Source of the DNA: Paenibacillus periandrae
Lineage (GTDB): Bacteria > Bacillota > Bacilli > Paenibacillales > NBRC-103111
Assembly (NCBI RefSeq): GCF_022458865.1
Contig: NZ_JAJNMU010000001.1
Span: forward strand, 124,001-188,000
Length of the DNA: 64,000 bases
Direction of reading: 5' to 3'
Of this stretch, positions 1-8,030 are shown in pieces. The position numbers and the translations under genes were made by a program. Within the stretch, counting starts at the first letter, position 1, and the number at the start of each line of letters is the position of its first letter. Under the pieces are notes generated by a model that was given only the letters and a program-made list of their open reading frames with translations, was not told where the DNA came from and searched no databases.

Positions 1-148
1 TTTTGGTTATTTTGCTCAGGGAAGATTGGAAAAACAAGACACATAGCAAGGTTATAAAGAACAGGAATAAAAAAACGAGCAGCTTTTTACTGCCTCGGCT
101 TCGAGCCTTAGGCTTCTTGATGACAGGTAATCTTTCTTCTGCTTGCAA
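1..148 (-). CDS. divIB: Cell division protein FtsQ/DivIB, N-terminal fragment cut by window edge
   Basis: Only about the first 49 residues are inside the window; the rest lies beyond position 1. The start is a TTG at 146-148, seven bases after an AGGAGG (156-161 on plus), so it is easily missed. The peptide has a short basic cytoplasmic tail (residues 1-25, KKPKARSRGSKK) followed by one hydrophobic segment (about 26-42), as expected for a bitopic FtsQ/DivIB protein whose POTRA domain lies outside the membrane. In Bacillus the gene after murB in the dcw cluster is divIB, which fits this place after murA. The identification rests on position and topology because the diagnostic domain is out of view. 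A hairpin repeat precedes the ribosome site. Confidence 0.72.
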   Translation of the reverse strand, partial: MQAEERLPVIKKPKARSRGSKKLLVFLFLFFITLLCVLFFQSSLSKITK

Positions 149-162
149 AGGGTAACCTCCTG

Positions 163-231
163 AGGGCTTTCCTATGGAAAGCCTACTTCGTAAGCATGTG
201 AAAGCCTAACTATGAGCGGACATGCTTTCAC
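163..231 (-). repeat. Shine-Dalgarno-proximal hairpin repeat, copy 1 (before divIB)
   Basis: Read on minus, GCTTACGAAGTA is followed by the hairpin GGCTTTCC-ATA-GGAAAGCC and then by CTCAGGAGG, the divIB ribosome site. A second inverted pair (GTGAAAGC and GCTTTCAC) lies just upstream. The order of parts is the same as at copies 2-4, but the stem bases differ (GGCTTTCC in place of AGTTTTGC) while pairing is kept. Confidence 0.7.
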
Positions 232-314
232 TATGTAAACCGCCGAACATCTCCTTTCTGCTAACAGAATAGGGATATTTCAGCGGCAATGGTCATAATA
301 ATCATAGACAGTAA

Positions 315-1586
315 TTATTCCGTTGCTACAGGTGTTGTTCTAAGAATGTTGGCGCCCAAGGAGCTCAACATATGCTCAATTCGATCGTAGCCTCTATCAA
401 TATGATGAATTTGTTCAATGATCGTAGTTCCATGAGCGGCCAGACCTGCTATAACAAGCGCTGCTCCAGCCCGTAAGTCGGTAGCTTCTACCGTAGCTCC
501 ATATAGTCTGGGCACACCCCGAATAAATGCTGAATTCCAATCTACCCGAATATCAGCTCCCATGCGAGCCAGCTCAGCCACATGCTTGAATCTTCCTTCA
601 AAAACGGTTTCCTTGAGGATACTTAAACCATCTGCCAATGAAAGCAGCACCATAATCTGTGATTGCAGATCTGTCGGAAATGCAGGGTAGGGAGATGTAA
701 TAATCCGTTCTATCGACTTGGATCTTGCAAGACAGCTTACATTCATTATATCACCGTTAATCGTGATTTGAACACCTGCACGCTTCAGTACGTGGATGGC
801 TGATGTTAAATGAGCAGGGCACACATTCTCCAATGTAATGTTTCCCCGCGTGACAGCAGCAGCAATCATAAGGGTTCCGGCTACGATTCGGTCAGGAATA
901 ATACGATAAGTACATGGGGTCAGCACTGATACCCCTTCAATCGTGATCGTGTCGGTTCCAGCACCTATAATCCGGGCACCCATGGCATTCAGGAAATTTT
1001 GCAGATCCTGAATCTCCGGTTCTCTGGCGGCATTGGAAATAGTCGTCATGCCCTTGGCCATAGCTGCAGCCATCATAATGTTTTCTGTTGCGCCTACACT
1101 TGGAAAATCGAGTGCGATCTCAGCGCCTATTAACTCTTTTGCTGTACAAATGATAGTATTCCCGCCAGTTTCCTCAATCGTTGCTCCCAAAGCGGCAAGT
1201 CCTCGCAGGTGTAAATCTATTTTTCTTTCTCCTATGGCACATCCGCCTGGCTGATAGACTTGAACACGACCAAATCGTGCCAATAAAGGGCCCATCAAAA
1301 AAATCGAAGATCTCATCTGGCTCATCTGGCTTTCCGGGATGTGATAGGATTGTGCTGTGGATGAATTTACGGTTACCGTATCACCTTGATGCTCCGTACG
1401 ACAGCCCAGCGCGCGAAGAATGCTCAGCATAACCTGGATGTCTGACAAATCGGGTACGTTCAAAATGCTAAACGTTCCCTCTGCCATCATGCCTGCCGCT
1501 AATATGGGCAGCGCCGCATTTTTCGCACCATGAATTTTGATGGCTCCCGACAGAGGTCTCCCACCTTCGATAACCAACTTTTCCAA
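315..1586 (-). CDS. murA: UDP-N-acetylglucosamine 1-carboxyvinyltransferase MurA
   Basis: Catalyses the first committed step of peptidoglycan synthesis in the cytoplasm, moving enolpyruvate from PEP to UDP-GlcNAc; the family is the target of fosfomycin. The 423-residue length is typical for the EPSP synthase-like fold. The substrate residues K22-N23 (GAKNAALP) and the catalytic cysteine C116 in the loop PGGCAIGERK are present. The start is a TTG with GGAGGTGGGAC just upstream. It is the penultimate visible gene of the dcw operon, 15 bp after murB. Bacillales usually have two MurA paralogs (MurAA and MurAB); sequence alone does not say which one this is. Confidence 0.97.
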   Translation of the reverse strand: MEKLVIEGGRPLSGAIKIHGAKNAALPILAAGMMAEGTFSILNVPDLSDIQVMLSILRALGCRTEHQGDTVTVNSSTAQSYHIPESQMSQMRSSIFLMGPLLARFGRVQVYQPGGCAIGERKIDLHLRGLAALGATIEETGGNTIICTAKELIGAEIALDFPSVGATENIMMAAAMAKGMTTISNAAREPEIQDLQNFLNAMGARIIGAGTDTITIEGVSVLTPCTYRIIPDRIVAGTLMIAAAVTRGNITLENVCPAHLTSAIHVLKRAGVQITINGDIMNVSCLARSKSIERIITSPYPAFPTDLQSQIMVLLSLADGLSILKETVFEGRFKHVAELARMGADIRVDWNSAFIRGVPRLYGATVEATDLRAGAALVIAGLAAHGTTIIEQIHHIDRGYDRIEHMLSSLGANILRTTPVATE

Positions 1587-1601
1587 AGTCCCACCTCCGA
1601 T

Positions 1602-2507
1602 TTACCGCTCCCCCACCACCAGAACCTCGGTAACCAGCTTTACGCCATAAGCTGCCATGACGCACTGCTGAACATGTTCGATGAGGGCGAGCACGTCATG
1701 AGCTGTCGCTTGCCCCGTGTTGACAATGAAATTGGCATGCAGCGGTGAAACCTCGGCTCCACCGATCCTGAATCCCTTGAGACCTGCCTCTTCAATCAGT
1801 CGCGCAGCGAATTGATCAGGTGGATTGCGGAACACACTACCTGCACATGCCAGCTGCAGCGGTTGTGTACGTAGGCGACGTTCCTTGTAAGAAGCCATCG
1901 CTTCCGCAATCTCCTTGCGATCCCCTGTCTTCAGTCCGAATACGGCTTCAATGATAATACCCGGCTGATGATGAAGGCGTGAATGTCGATAGGTGTATTC
2001 AAAATCATCCTTCTGCATGGTAACCAGCTCTCCTGTCGAAAGCAGCACTTCAGCTCTTAAAAGTATGCGTGACACATCAGATCCGTGAGCTCCGGCGTTC
2101 ATATAGATGGCGCCTCCCACTGTCCCTGGAATGCCTCCAGCGAACTCCAACCCGGTCAGACCTTCCTTGCCAGCCATAACGGACAGCTTGATAAATGAAT
2201 AAGCCGCTCCGGCATAAACCGTCTCACCCTCAAATCGCAAGGTCTCCAAAGCCGGACCCAGCTTAATCACAACGCCGCGAATCCCTTTATCGGCAATGAG
2301 TACATTGGAGCCGCGCCCGAGAATGGTCCAGGGAAGCTGATGGGCATGCATCAGCTTCACGGCATCAATAAGCTGCTCACGAGTGCGAGGGATTAGCAGA
2401 ATATCGGCTGGCCCTCCGATTTTCCAAGTGGTATGAGGGGCAAGGGGCTCGTTCAAAAAACATTTACCGAACGCACCGCTTTGCAATAACGAAATGACCT
2501 GTTGCAT
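1602..2507 (-). CDS. murB: UDP-N-acetylenolpyruvoylglucosamine reductase MurB
   Basis: FAD enzyme that reduces the MurA product with NADPH to UDP-N-acetylmuramate. At 301 residues it has the usual length of the shorter Bacillus-type MurB. The FAD/pyrophosphate loops are seen as GRGSNVLIADKG (about 64-75) and PGTVGGAIYMNAGAHG (127-142), and the catalytic proton donor is probably S224 in AGSVFRNPP. The ATG start follows a strong GAAGGAGG. It lies between murG and murA in the operon, with about 200 bp separating it from murG. Confidence 0.97.
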   Translation of the reverse strand: MQQVISLLQSGAFGKCFLNEPLAPHTTWKIGGPADILLIPRTREQLIDAVKLMHAHQLPWTILGRGSNVLIADKGIRGVVIKLGPALETLRFEGETVYAGAAYSFIKLSVMAGKEGLTGLEFAGGIPGTVGGAIYMNAGAHGSDVSRILLRAEVLLSTGELVTMQKDDFEYTYRHSRLHHQPGIIIEAVFGLKTGDRKEIAEAMASYKERRLRTQPLQLACAGSVFRNPPDQFAARLIEEAGLKGFRIGGAEVSPLHANFIVNTGQATAHDVLALIEHVQQCVMAAYGVKLVTEVLVVGER

Positions 2508-2704
2508 GGGAAAACCTCCTTCACAGAACTCCGGGCTTCGCAGGTAACGGCTAGCTGCCGCATTCGCAAGAACAATTCAGTAAGCACCTCTGAACCTTAT
2601 ATAGGCTTGCGCTAGCTGTTTGCCGCTTCACCGAGTGTCTGTCACGGTTATAGTGTAGTTTATGTAAGATCGGATAGAGTGTGACAAATGCCCAGATCGT
2701 TTTG
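2508..2704. other. Intergenic spacer murG-murB
   Basis: About 200 bp without a convincing gene. Apart from the murB ribosome site I see no repeat, terminator or clear promoter. A TTGACA lies near the murG end of the spacer on minus, but no matching -10 stands at the right distance. Confidence 0.5.
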
Positions 2705-3778
2705 TCAATCTGCAGCATGGGCGGCCTTTTTGATGAGTTTAATAATAGCGTCGGTTCCATTCAAGTGCTTCGCTTCTTTAGCTTTTGCTACATATTTCTC
2801 TTGATTTACATGGAGAAGCTCAACGCTCTGGATTAAAGTATCCGCAGTTAATTGCTCTTCGAACAAAACCTCTCCATACCCCCTTGCTTGAAATGAGCCT
2901 GCATTTAAAATCTGATCTCCCCGACTTGCTTGTTTGGTCAACGGGATGAGCAGCATCGGTTTTTCCAAGGCCAAAAATTCAAATATGGAGGTAGCACCTG
3001 CCCGGGATACGACTAAATTCGTCATAGCGAGCACATCTCGCAGATCCTCATTCAGATATTCAAATTGCTTGTAGCCTCTTCTACCCAGAAAAGCCTCATC
3101 CACATGGCCTTTACCGCACAGATGAACGATTTGATAGCTCTGAAGCAGCACATCCAGTGCAGCTCGAACAACATTATTTATTTTCTGCGCTCCCAGACTG
3201 CCTCCCATGACAAGAAGAATCGGTTTTTGCTGATGAAAGTCGCACAGCTGCAGGCCCTTCATCACATTGCCTTGTAAAATATGCTCACGAATCGGTAAGC
3301 CCGTACAAATCGCTTTGTTGCCTTTAATATGCTTGAGAGACTCTGGAAACGTCACACATACCTGATCAGCAAAGGGCAGCGAAATTTTGTTGGCAAGGCC
3401 AGGTGTCATATCGGATTCATGAATAATAATAGGAATACGGTTGAGCTTACTGGCCAAAATGACAGGAACAGAAACGAATCCACCTTTGGAGAAAACAACG
3501 TCAGGTTTCAGCTTTCGCAAAAGGCTGTAAGCTTGGCCAATCCCCCGAATAACGTTAAACGGGTCCTTCATATTTTTGAAATCAAAATATCTGCGCAGCT
3601 TGCCGGAAGCAATCGGATGAAAAGGTATTCCCTCTTGACCGATAATTTCACGCTCAATACCCTGCTGCGAGCCGATATATTGAATATCCCAGCCCTGCAG
3701 CTTCAACTTGGCGATAATAGCCAAATTGGGCGTTACATGGCCAGCTGAACCGCCTCCGGTGAATACAATTTTCTTCAT
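2705..3778 (-). CDS. murG: UDP-GlcNAc:lipid I N-acetylglucosaminyltransferase MurG
   Basis: Peripheral membrane GT28 glycosyltransferase that adds GlcNAc to lipid I to make lipid II on the cytoplasmic face. The N-terminal glycine loop [11 protein letters not shown] (about residues 8-18), the second loop SKGGFVSVP and the UDP-binding signature around RAGATSIFE and [11 protein letters not shown] are all present. I chose the ATG at 3776-3778 (MKKIVFTGG) over an in-frame GTG nine bases upstream, because GAGGTG is correctly spaced only for the ATG; this gives 357 residues. The gene follows spoVE within about 10 bp. Confidence 0.96.
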   Translation of the reverse strand: MKKIVFTGGGSAGHVTPNLAIIAKLKLQGWDIQYIGSQQGIEREIIGQEGIPFHPIASGKLRRYFDFKNMKDPFNVIRGIGQAYSLLRKLKPDVVFSKGGFVSVPVILASKLNRIPIIIHESDMTPGLANKISLPFADQVCVTFPESLKHIKGNKAICTGLPIREHILQGNVMKGLQLCDFHQQKPILLVMGGSLGAQKINNVVRAALDVLLQSYQIVHLCGKGHVDEAFLGRRGYKQFEYLNEDLRDVLAMTNLVVSRAGATSIFEFLALEKPMLLIPLTKQASRGDQILNAGSFQARGYGEVLFEEQLTADTLIQSVELLHVNQEKYVAKAKEAKHLNGTDAIIKLIKKAAHAAD

Positions 3779-3787
3779 AGCTTTCAC

Positions 3788-4885
3788 TCACCTCGCATAG
3801 CGGGAAATATTAAGTAAGATACCAATGGAGGTCAGCATCAATGTCAAGGATGAGCCTCCGGCGCTGATCAACGGCAGGGTAATACCCGTTACCGGGAACA
3901 TCCCGATCACTACGCCAATGTTGATGATCACCTGGACAGCAATCATTCCGACGATGCCCGTTGCAAGCAAGCTTCCAAACATGTCTGGTGCCGTAATTGC
4001 CGTACGCATTCCTCGCCACAGAAGCAGCAAAAACAGGATCAGCACACAACCGCCACCTATGAAACCAAGCTCCTCGGCAATAATTGAGAAAATAAAATCA
4101 GTCTGCGGCTCGGGTAAGTAACTATATTTTTGCCTACTCATACCAAGTCCCAATCCCACAAAGCCTCCAGGCCCTATGGCATATAACGATTGAATCGCCT
4201 GATACCCTGCCCCAAGCGGATCTGCCCACGGATCCAGAAATGCTGTAATCCGCTGCAGGCGATAGGGAGCAGCAATTATAAGTCCAATGAAGCCAACCAG
4301 TCCCGCCATGCCCAGGTAGGACAAATGCAGCAATCGGGCACCTGACGCATAAATAATAAGCAGAGCTGCACCCATTAGCACGACTCCGGTTCCAAGATCC
4401 GGCTGCAGCATAATAAGCCCAAACGCCAGTCCGACCAAGCCCAGTGGGGGCAAAAGTCCTTCTGTGAACAAGGCAATCTTATTTTGCCGATCGGTCAACA
4501 GCTTGGACAAGAATAAAATCATACCCATTTTCATAAACTCAGAAGGCTGTATACCAAAGGAGCCAATCCCCAGCCAGCTTCGCGCGCCTCCCCGAACAAC
4601 ACCCACACCGGGTATTAATACCGCAGCCAGCATCACAAAGCAAATGATCAGAATCAAACGGGCATGCTTTTTCCACAGTGCATAATCAACGTTCATCGTG
4701 AACAGCATCGCCACAACACCGAGAACAGCGAACAAGAGCTGCCTTTTTAAATAATAATACCAGTCACCGAATTCATGAAATGCCAGCACAGCGCTGGCAC
4801 TGTAAACCATTACCACGCCAATCGTTAATAAAATCAACGTGCACATCAGCATTAGCATATCCGGAGTAGACCGCGATTTCACCAT
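3788..4885 (-). CDS. spoVE: SEDS-family peptidoglycan polymerase SpoVE/FtsW
   Basis: Polytopic membrane protein of the SEDS family, which polymerises lipid II glycan strands together with a class B PBP. About ten hydrophobic segments span the 365 residues. SEDS hallmarks are visible: GARSWLGIGSFGIQPSEFMK, LQPDLGTG, and near the C terminus ITLPLISAGGSS. Position after murD and before murG matches spoVE in B. subtilis; FtsW is a paralog and the two cannot be told apart from sequence reading alone. I use the ATG at 4885 because GAGG stands eight bases upstream; an in-frame GTG nine bases earlier lacks a site. Confidence 0.9.
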   Translation of the reverse strand: MVKSRSTPDMLMLMCTLILLTIGVVMVYSASAVLAFHEFGDWYYYLKRQLLFAVLGVVAMLFTMNVDYALWKKHARLILIICFVMLAAVLIPGVGVVRGGARSWLGIGSFGIQPSEFMKMGMILFLSKLLTDRQNKIALFTEGLLPPLGLVGLAFGLIMLQPDLGTGVVLMGAALLIIYASGARLLHLSYLGMAGLVGFIGLIIAAPYRLQRITAFLDPWADPLGAGYQAIQSLYAIGPGGFVGLGLGMSRQKYSYLPEPQTDFIFSIIAEELGFIGGGCVLILFLLLLWRGMRTAITAPDMFGSLLATGIVGMIAVQVIINIGVVIGMFPVTGITLPLISAGGSSLTLMLTSIGILLNISRYAR

Positions 4886-4904
4886 AAATGCCACCTCTTA
4901 CCCA

Positions 4905-4944
4905 GTAAAATGGTAGGGTAGGCTTGTATACCACCCTACTTTAC
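4905..4944 (-). other. Hairpin spanning the murD stop codon and the murD-spoVE gap
   Basis: On minus, GTAAA plus TAGGGT pair with ACCCTA plus TTTAC across a loop of about 14 nt, with a small bulge. It begins in the murD stop codon and has no following T-run, so it does not look like a terminator. It may be a processing or stability element. Confidence 0.35.
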
Positions 4945-6389
4945 AGGGTATGCACAGACTGCTTAAACATGCTTCCTCGCTCTTCATAGGAGGCAAACAT
5001 ATCCCAGCTGGCGCACGCAGGTGATAGCAGCACAACATCACCAGGCTTCGCCATGGCTGCTGCCTCATGAACCGCTTCCGTTATAGCATCCTGCGCTTGC
5101 TTGCCAGTATCGACTATTTTGATCCGACTCATGCCTGCCAGCTTGGCAATTTCCACAATTTTATACTTTGTCTCTCCGATAGCGACTAATCCCTTTACCC
5201 GTTCCTTGAAAATCTGAAGCAGCTCCATATAATCAGAGCCCCGGTCCAACCCGCCAGCTATTAAAATAACATCCTGCTCAAAGGATTCAATCGTCTTGAT
5301 CGTAGCTGTAGCATTCGTTGCTTTGGAATTGTTATAAAAAAGCACCTCATTGTGCGTGGCCACATGCTCCAAACGATGCTCTACGCCACGAAAATTTTTA
5401 AGCTCTTCTGCAATGACAGCATACGGTACATCGAGTGTTAAAGCAGCACATGCGGCAGCAAGAGCATTTTCAATGTTAAAACTTTCCCGAATGCCAATAT
5501 CCTTCACCGCGATGATCGGATGAACGAATCCATTACGATCACGATAAACCACCTGCTTGTCCCCTGACCCCGCCGCTTCTGATTGCAGCCGGGATTCTAC
5601 TTGCTCTACTGCAGCGTCCTCTTGTACATAGACACCGTATTCCAATTGCTCTTTCAGAGAAAAGAATAGTACCGATGCTTTCACCTCAGAAGCCAATCGA
5701 CAGCAAATCGGATCATCCCAATTCAATATGGCTGTATCCTCTGCAGTCTGATTAGCGAAAAGCTTGGCTTTGGATGCGATATAATCTTCTATCGAGCCAT
5801 GATAGTCAAGGTGCGTTTCGTATACATTTAATAAACAAGCGATCTTCGGATGAAAATCCTGTGTACCCTTCAGCTGAAAGCTGCTTAGCTCTACGACCAT
5901 ATGATTGTCCGGCTCGGCCTCAAGAGCTGCTTCAGTCAAAGCACGCCCAATATTGCCTGCTACAATCGGCTTCAAGCCGGCTTTCTCCAGCATAAGACCG
6001 ATCCACGTCGTAGTTGTCGTTTTACCGTTAGAGCCTGTTATACAAATCATTGGGGCCGTACATACCTGATAAGCCACCTCAACCTCTGTAACAATCTCAA
6101 TACCAAGCTGTTCCGCCTTTTTTATTAGTTCTATTTTATAGGGAATACCCGGATTTTTGACAATCAGACTCACATCTTTATGGATTAAAGACTCCGGATG
6201 ACCTCCGCAAATAACAGAAATACCCAGAGCCGTTAATTCATCGGCCTCAGGGCACTGGTCACGCTCTTTTTTATCATTGACAGTCACAATAGCGCCAAGC
6301 TCATGAAACAGCTTGGCAACGGCAACGCCGCTAAGCGCCAAGCCAAGAACTACTACCTGCTGATTACGATATGCCTGCGGATGCTTCAT
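4941..6389 (-). CDS. murD: UDP-N-acetylmuramoyl-L-alanine--D-glutamate ligase MurD
   Basis: Cytoplasmic ATP-dependent ligase that adds D-glutamate to UDP-MurNAc-L-Ala. At 482 residues it shows the Mur ligase plan: an N-terminal Rossmann-like domain (VLGLALSGVAVAKLF), the central ATPase with the P-loop ITGSNGKTTTTTW at about 115-127, and a C-terminal domain with DVILIAGGLDRGSDY and LLSPACASWDMFASYEERG. The start is supported by GAGGTG eight bases upstream, inside the end of mraY; the two genes are separated by only two bases. Confidence 0.97.
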   Translation of the reverse strand: MKHPQAYRNQQVVVLGLALSGVAVAKLFHELGAIVTVNDKKERDQCPEADELTALGISVICGGHPESLIHKDVSLIVKNPGIPYKIELIKKAEQLGIEIVTEVEVAYQVCTAPMICITGSNGKTTTTTWIGLMLEKAGLKPIVAGNIGRALTEAALEAEPDNHMVVELSSFQLKGTQDFHPKIACLLNVYETHLDYHGSIEDYIASKAKLFANQTAEDTAILNWDDPICCRLASEVKASVLFFSLKEQLEYGVYVQEDAAVEQVESRLQSEAAGSGDKQVVYRDRNGFVHPIIAVKDIGIRESFNIENALAAACAALTLDVPYAVIAEELKNFRGVEHRLEHVATHNEVLFYNNSKATNATATIKTIESFEQDVILIAGGLDRGSDYMELLQIFKERVKGLVAIGETKYKIVEIAKLAGMSRIKIVDTGKQAQDAITEAVHEAAAMAKPGDVVLLSPACASWDMFASYEERGSMFKQSVHTL

Positions 6390-6391
6390 TG

Positions 6392-7354
6392 CTATAACAC
6401 CTCATTTATATAAAGTCCAATTGCTGCCAATACAATGCCAACTGTCCAAAATGTAACGACTACCCGCCACTCTGACCAGCCAACCAATTCAAAATGATGA
6501 TGGATCGGACTCATTTTGAATACGCGTTTTCCCCTTGTTTTAAAGGAAACGACTTGAATAATAACGGACAGCACCTCAACTACAAATACGCCGCCGACCA
6601 CTATCAACAAAATCTCCGATTTTGTCAATACAGCCACAAGTGCTAACCCACCACCGATACCCAGTGATCCTGAATCCCCCATGAATACTTTGGCAGGATG
6701 TGTATTGAATACGAGGAAGCCCAGAACCGCTCCAACCATTGCAGCGCAAAAAATCGCCACATCCGGCAGTGTACTGTTCATAGCTATAATGGCATATGCA
6801 CCAAATGCCACAGCGCTGGTTCCTGCTAGCAGCCCATCAAGACCGTCGGTGAAATTCACGGCATTGGATGTTCCAAGCATCATCACCGCCACGAATGGAA
6901 AATACAACCAGCCCATGGAGATTGTATAATGAAGAAATGGAATCCGGACATCCGTGCTGAAGCCCAGCTTGTAAAGCAGGATACAGACAATTACGGATAC
7001 AATCAACTGTCCAAGCAGCTTTTGTCTTGCAGTGAGTCCCAACGAACGCTTCAAAATAATTTTTATATAATCATCCATAAATCCAACCAAACCATACCCC
7101 AATGTGGCTACCAGCAGGATGATCATCTCCGTGCTAGTATCAGCAAAACGCAATACCGCTAACGAAAGCGCGAGCAAAATAATAATGCCGCCCATTGTCG
7201 GTGTTCCGGCTTTTTTCAGATGCCCCTGAGGACCATCCGTCCGAATTTGCTGACCAAATTTCAGCCTCTTTAATAAAGGTATGCATAATGGCCCCAAAAT
7301 GACGGCAAGTAAAAAAGATGCCCCCAATGTAATCATGACCACATTAAAATCCAC
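6392..7354 (-). CDS. mraY: Phospho-N-acetylmuramoyl-pentapeptide-transferase MraY
   Basis: Integral membrane transferase that moves phospho-MurNAc-pentapeptide to undecaprenyl phosphate, forming lipid I. About ten membrane segments; signatures include KKAGTPTMGG, the Asp pair FMDDYIK, NFTDGLDGL and the C-terminal histidine motif SPIHHHFE. A GTG at 7352-7354 (VDFNVV) is the preferred start because AAGGAG lies eight bases upstream of it, whereas the ATG six bases earlier has a spacing of only two. The transcript reaching this gene from murF must first cross a 650-base repeat-rich spacer. Confidence 0.95.
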   Translation of the reverse strand: MDFNVVMITLGASFLLAVILGPLCIPLLKRLKFGQQIRTDGPQGHLKKAGTPTMGGIIILLALSLAVLRFADTSTEMIILLVATLGYGLVGFMDDYIKIILKRSLGLTARQKLLGQLIVSVIVCILLYKLGFSTDVRIPFLHYTISMGWLYFPFVAVMMLGTSNAVNFTDGLDGLLAGTSAVAFGAYAIIAMNSTLPDVAIFCAAMVGAVLGFLVFNTHPAKVFMGDSGSLGIGGGLALVAVLTKSEILLIVVGGVFVVEVLSVIIQVVSFKTRGKRVFKMSPIHHHFELVGWSEWRVVVTFWTVGIVLAAIGLYINEVL

Positions 7355-7369
7355 AACCATTACTCCTTC

Positions 7370-8030
7370 CCACCCTCCGTGTGGAGGGCTCCATAGGGCT
7401 TTGCCCTCTGGACACCTTTTTACTTAAATTCATAGAGCTGCGCTCTTTGGACTCACTTAAATTCAAAGAGCTGCGCTCTTTGGACTCTCATTTTTTGCTG
7501 CCGCAAAGGGGGATTCCCCTCCCAAACCCTCCCTATGGGAGGGCTCCAAAGGGCGCTGCCCTCTGGACTCCCTGTGTCGTATGCAGACTGCTCTGTTCTC
7601 GGGCCGCTTTGTTCCTATGGAACACGCTTGACTTGGGAATTGGATATACGATATTGGCAGACTTTGCTGAATTCAGATCGCTTTCGTCCCTTCGGGACAC
7701 GCTTAACTATTGGAGTTAACCTTGTTCAGAAAGCTCTTAGCTGTGGGAATCATTGTTCATATGCGCCTTAAGAAGATTACTATGTTTATTAACCAATGTA
7801 AAGCGTATTCCGTAAAAACGAAAGTCTCTACACCTATCTAATGATTGTGAAGTAGTTTTTAAGCCCTTTTAATATGCGATCGAACCCTACACTCCAGCCC
7901 AAGCGTGTCCCGCAGGGACGAAAAGCGCTCCGAGAACACAACAGTTCGCATACCATCCAGGGAGTCCAGAGGGCCAAGCCCTTTGGGGCCCTCCCTACAA
8001 GGGAGGGTTTGGGAGGGTTACACCTTTGGG
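7370..8030. repeat. Composite inverted-repeat element between murF and mraY
   Basis: No gene here. The stretch is built from repeats. Two imperfect arms of about 120 bp (about 7519-7640 and 7890-8030) are inverted copies: each holds CCCTCCC..GGGAGGG, CCAAAGGGC..GCCCTCTGGACTCCC, a TGTTCTCGG block and a GGGACACGCTT-like block. A further copy of the TCGTCCCTTCGGGACACGCTT-like block lies in the middle (7683-7704). Near mraY is one more CCCTCC..GGAGGGCTCC unit (7374-7417). The outer end reaches into murF and encodes its last residues and stop. I see no transposase and no protein with composition like the neighbours. It may be a MITE-like or other noncoding mobile repeat. Confidence 0.8.
7422..7487 (+). 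repeat. Tandem duplication of a 33-bp unit
   Basis: Two head-to-tail copies of a 33-bp unit (7422-7454 and 7455-7487) that begin ACTTAAATTCA and end GCTCTTTGGACTC, differing at one base. Each contains the small palindrome AGAGCTGCGCTCT. They lie inside the larger repeat element between murF and mraY. Confidence 0.9.

Noticed and set aside
2551..2760. 69-codon minus-strand ORF overlapping the end of murG
   Set aside because: Out of frame with murG, no ribosome site, no recognisable features; likely chance.
7381..7771. Two overlapping plus-strand ORFs of 112 and 78 codons
   Set aside because: They run through the inverted-repeat element and translate its repeats; no ribosome site or protein-like composition.
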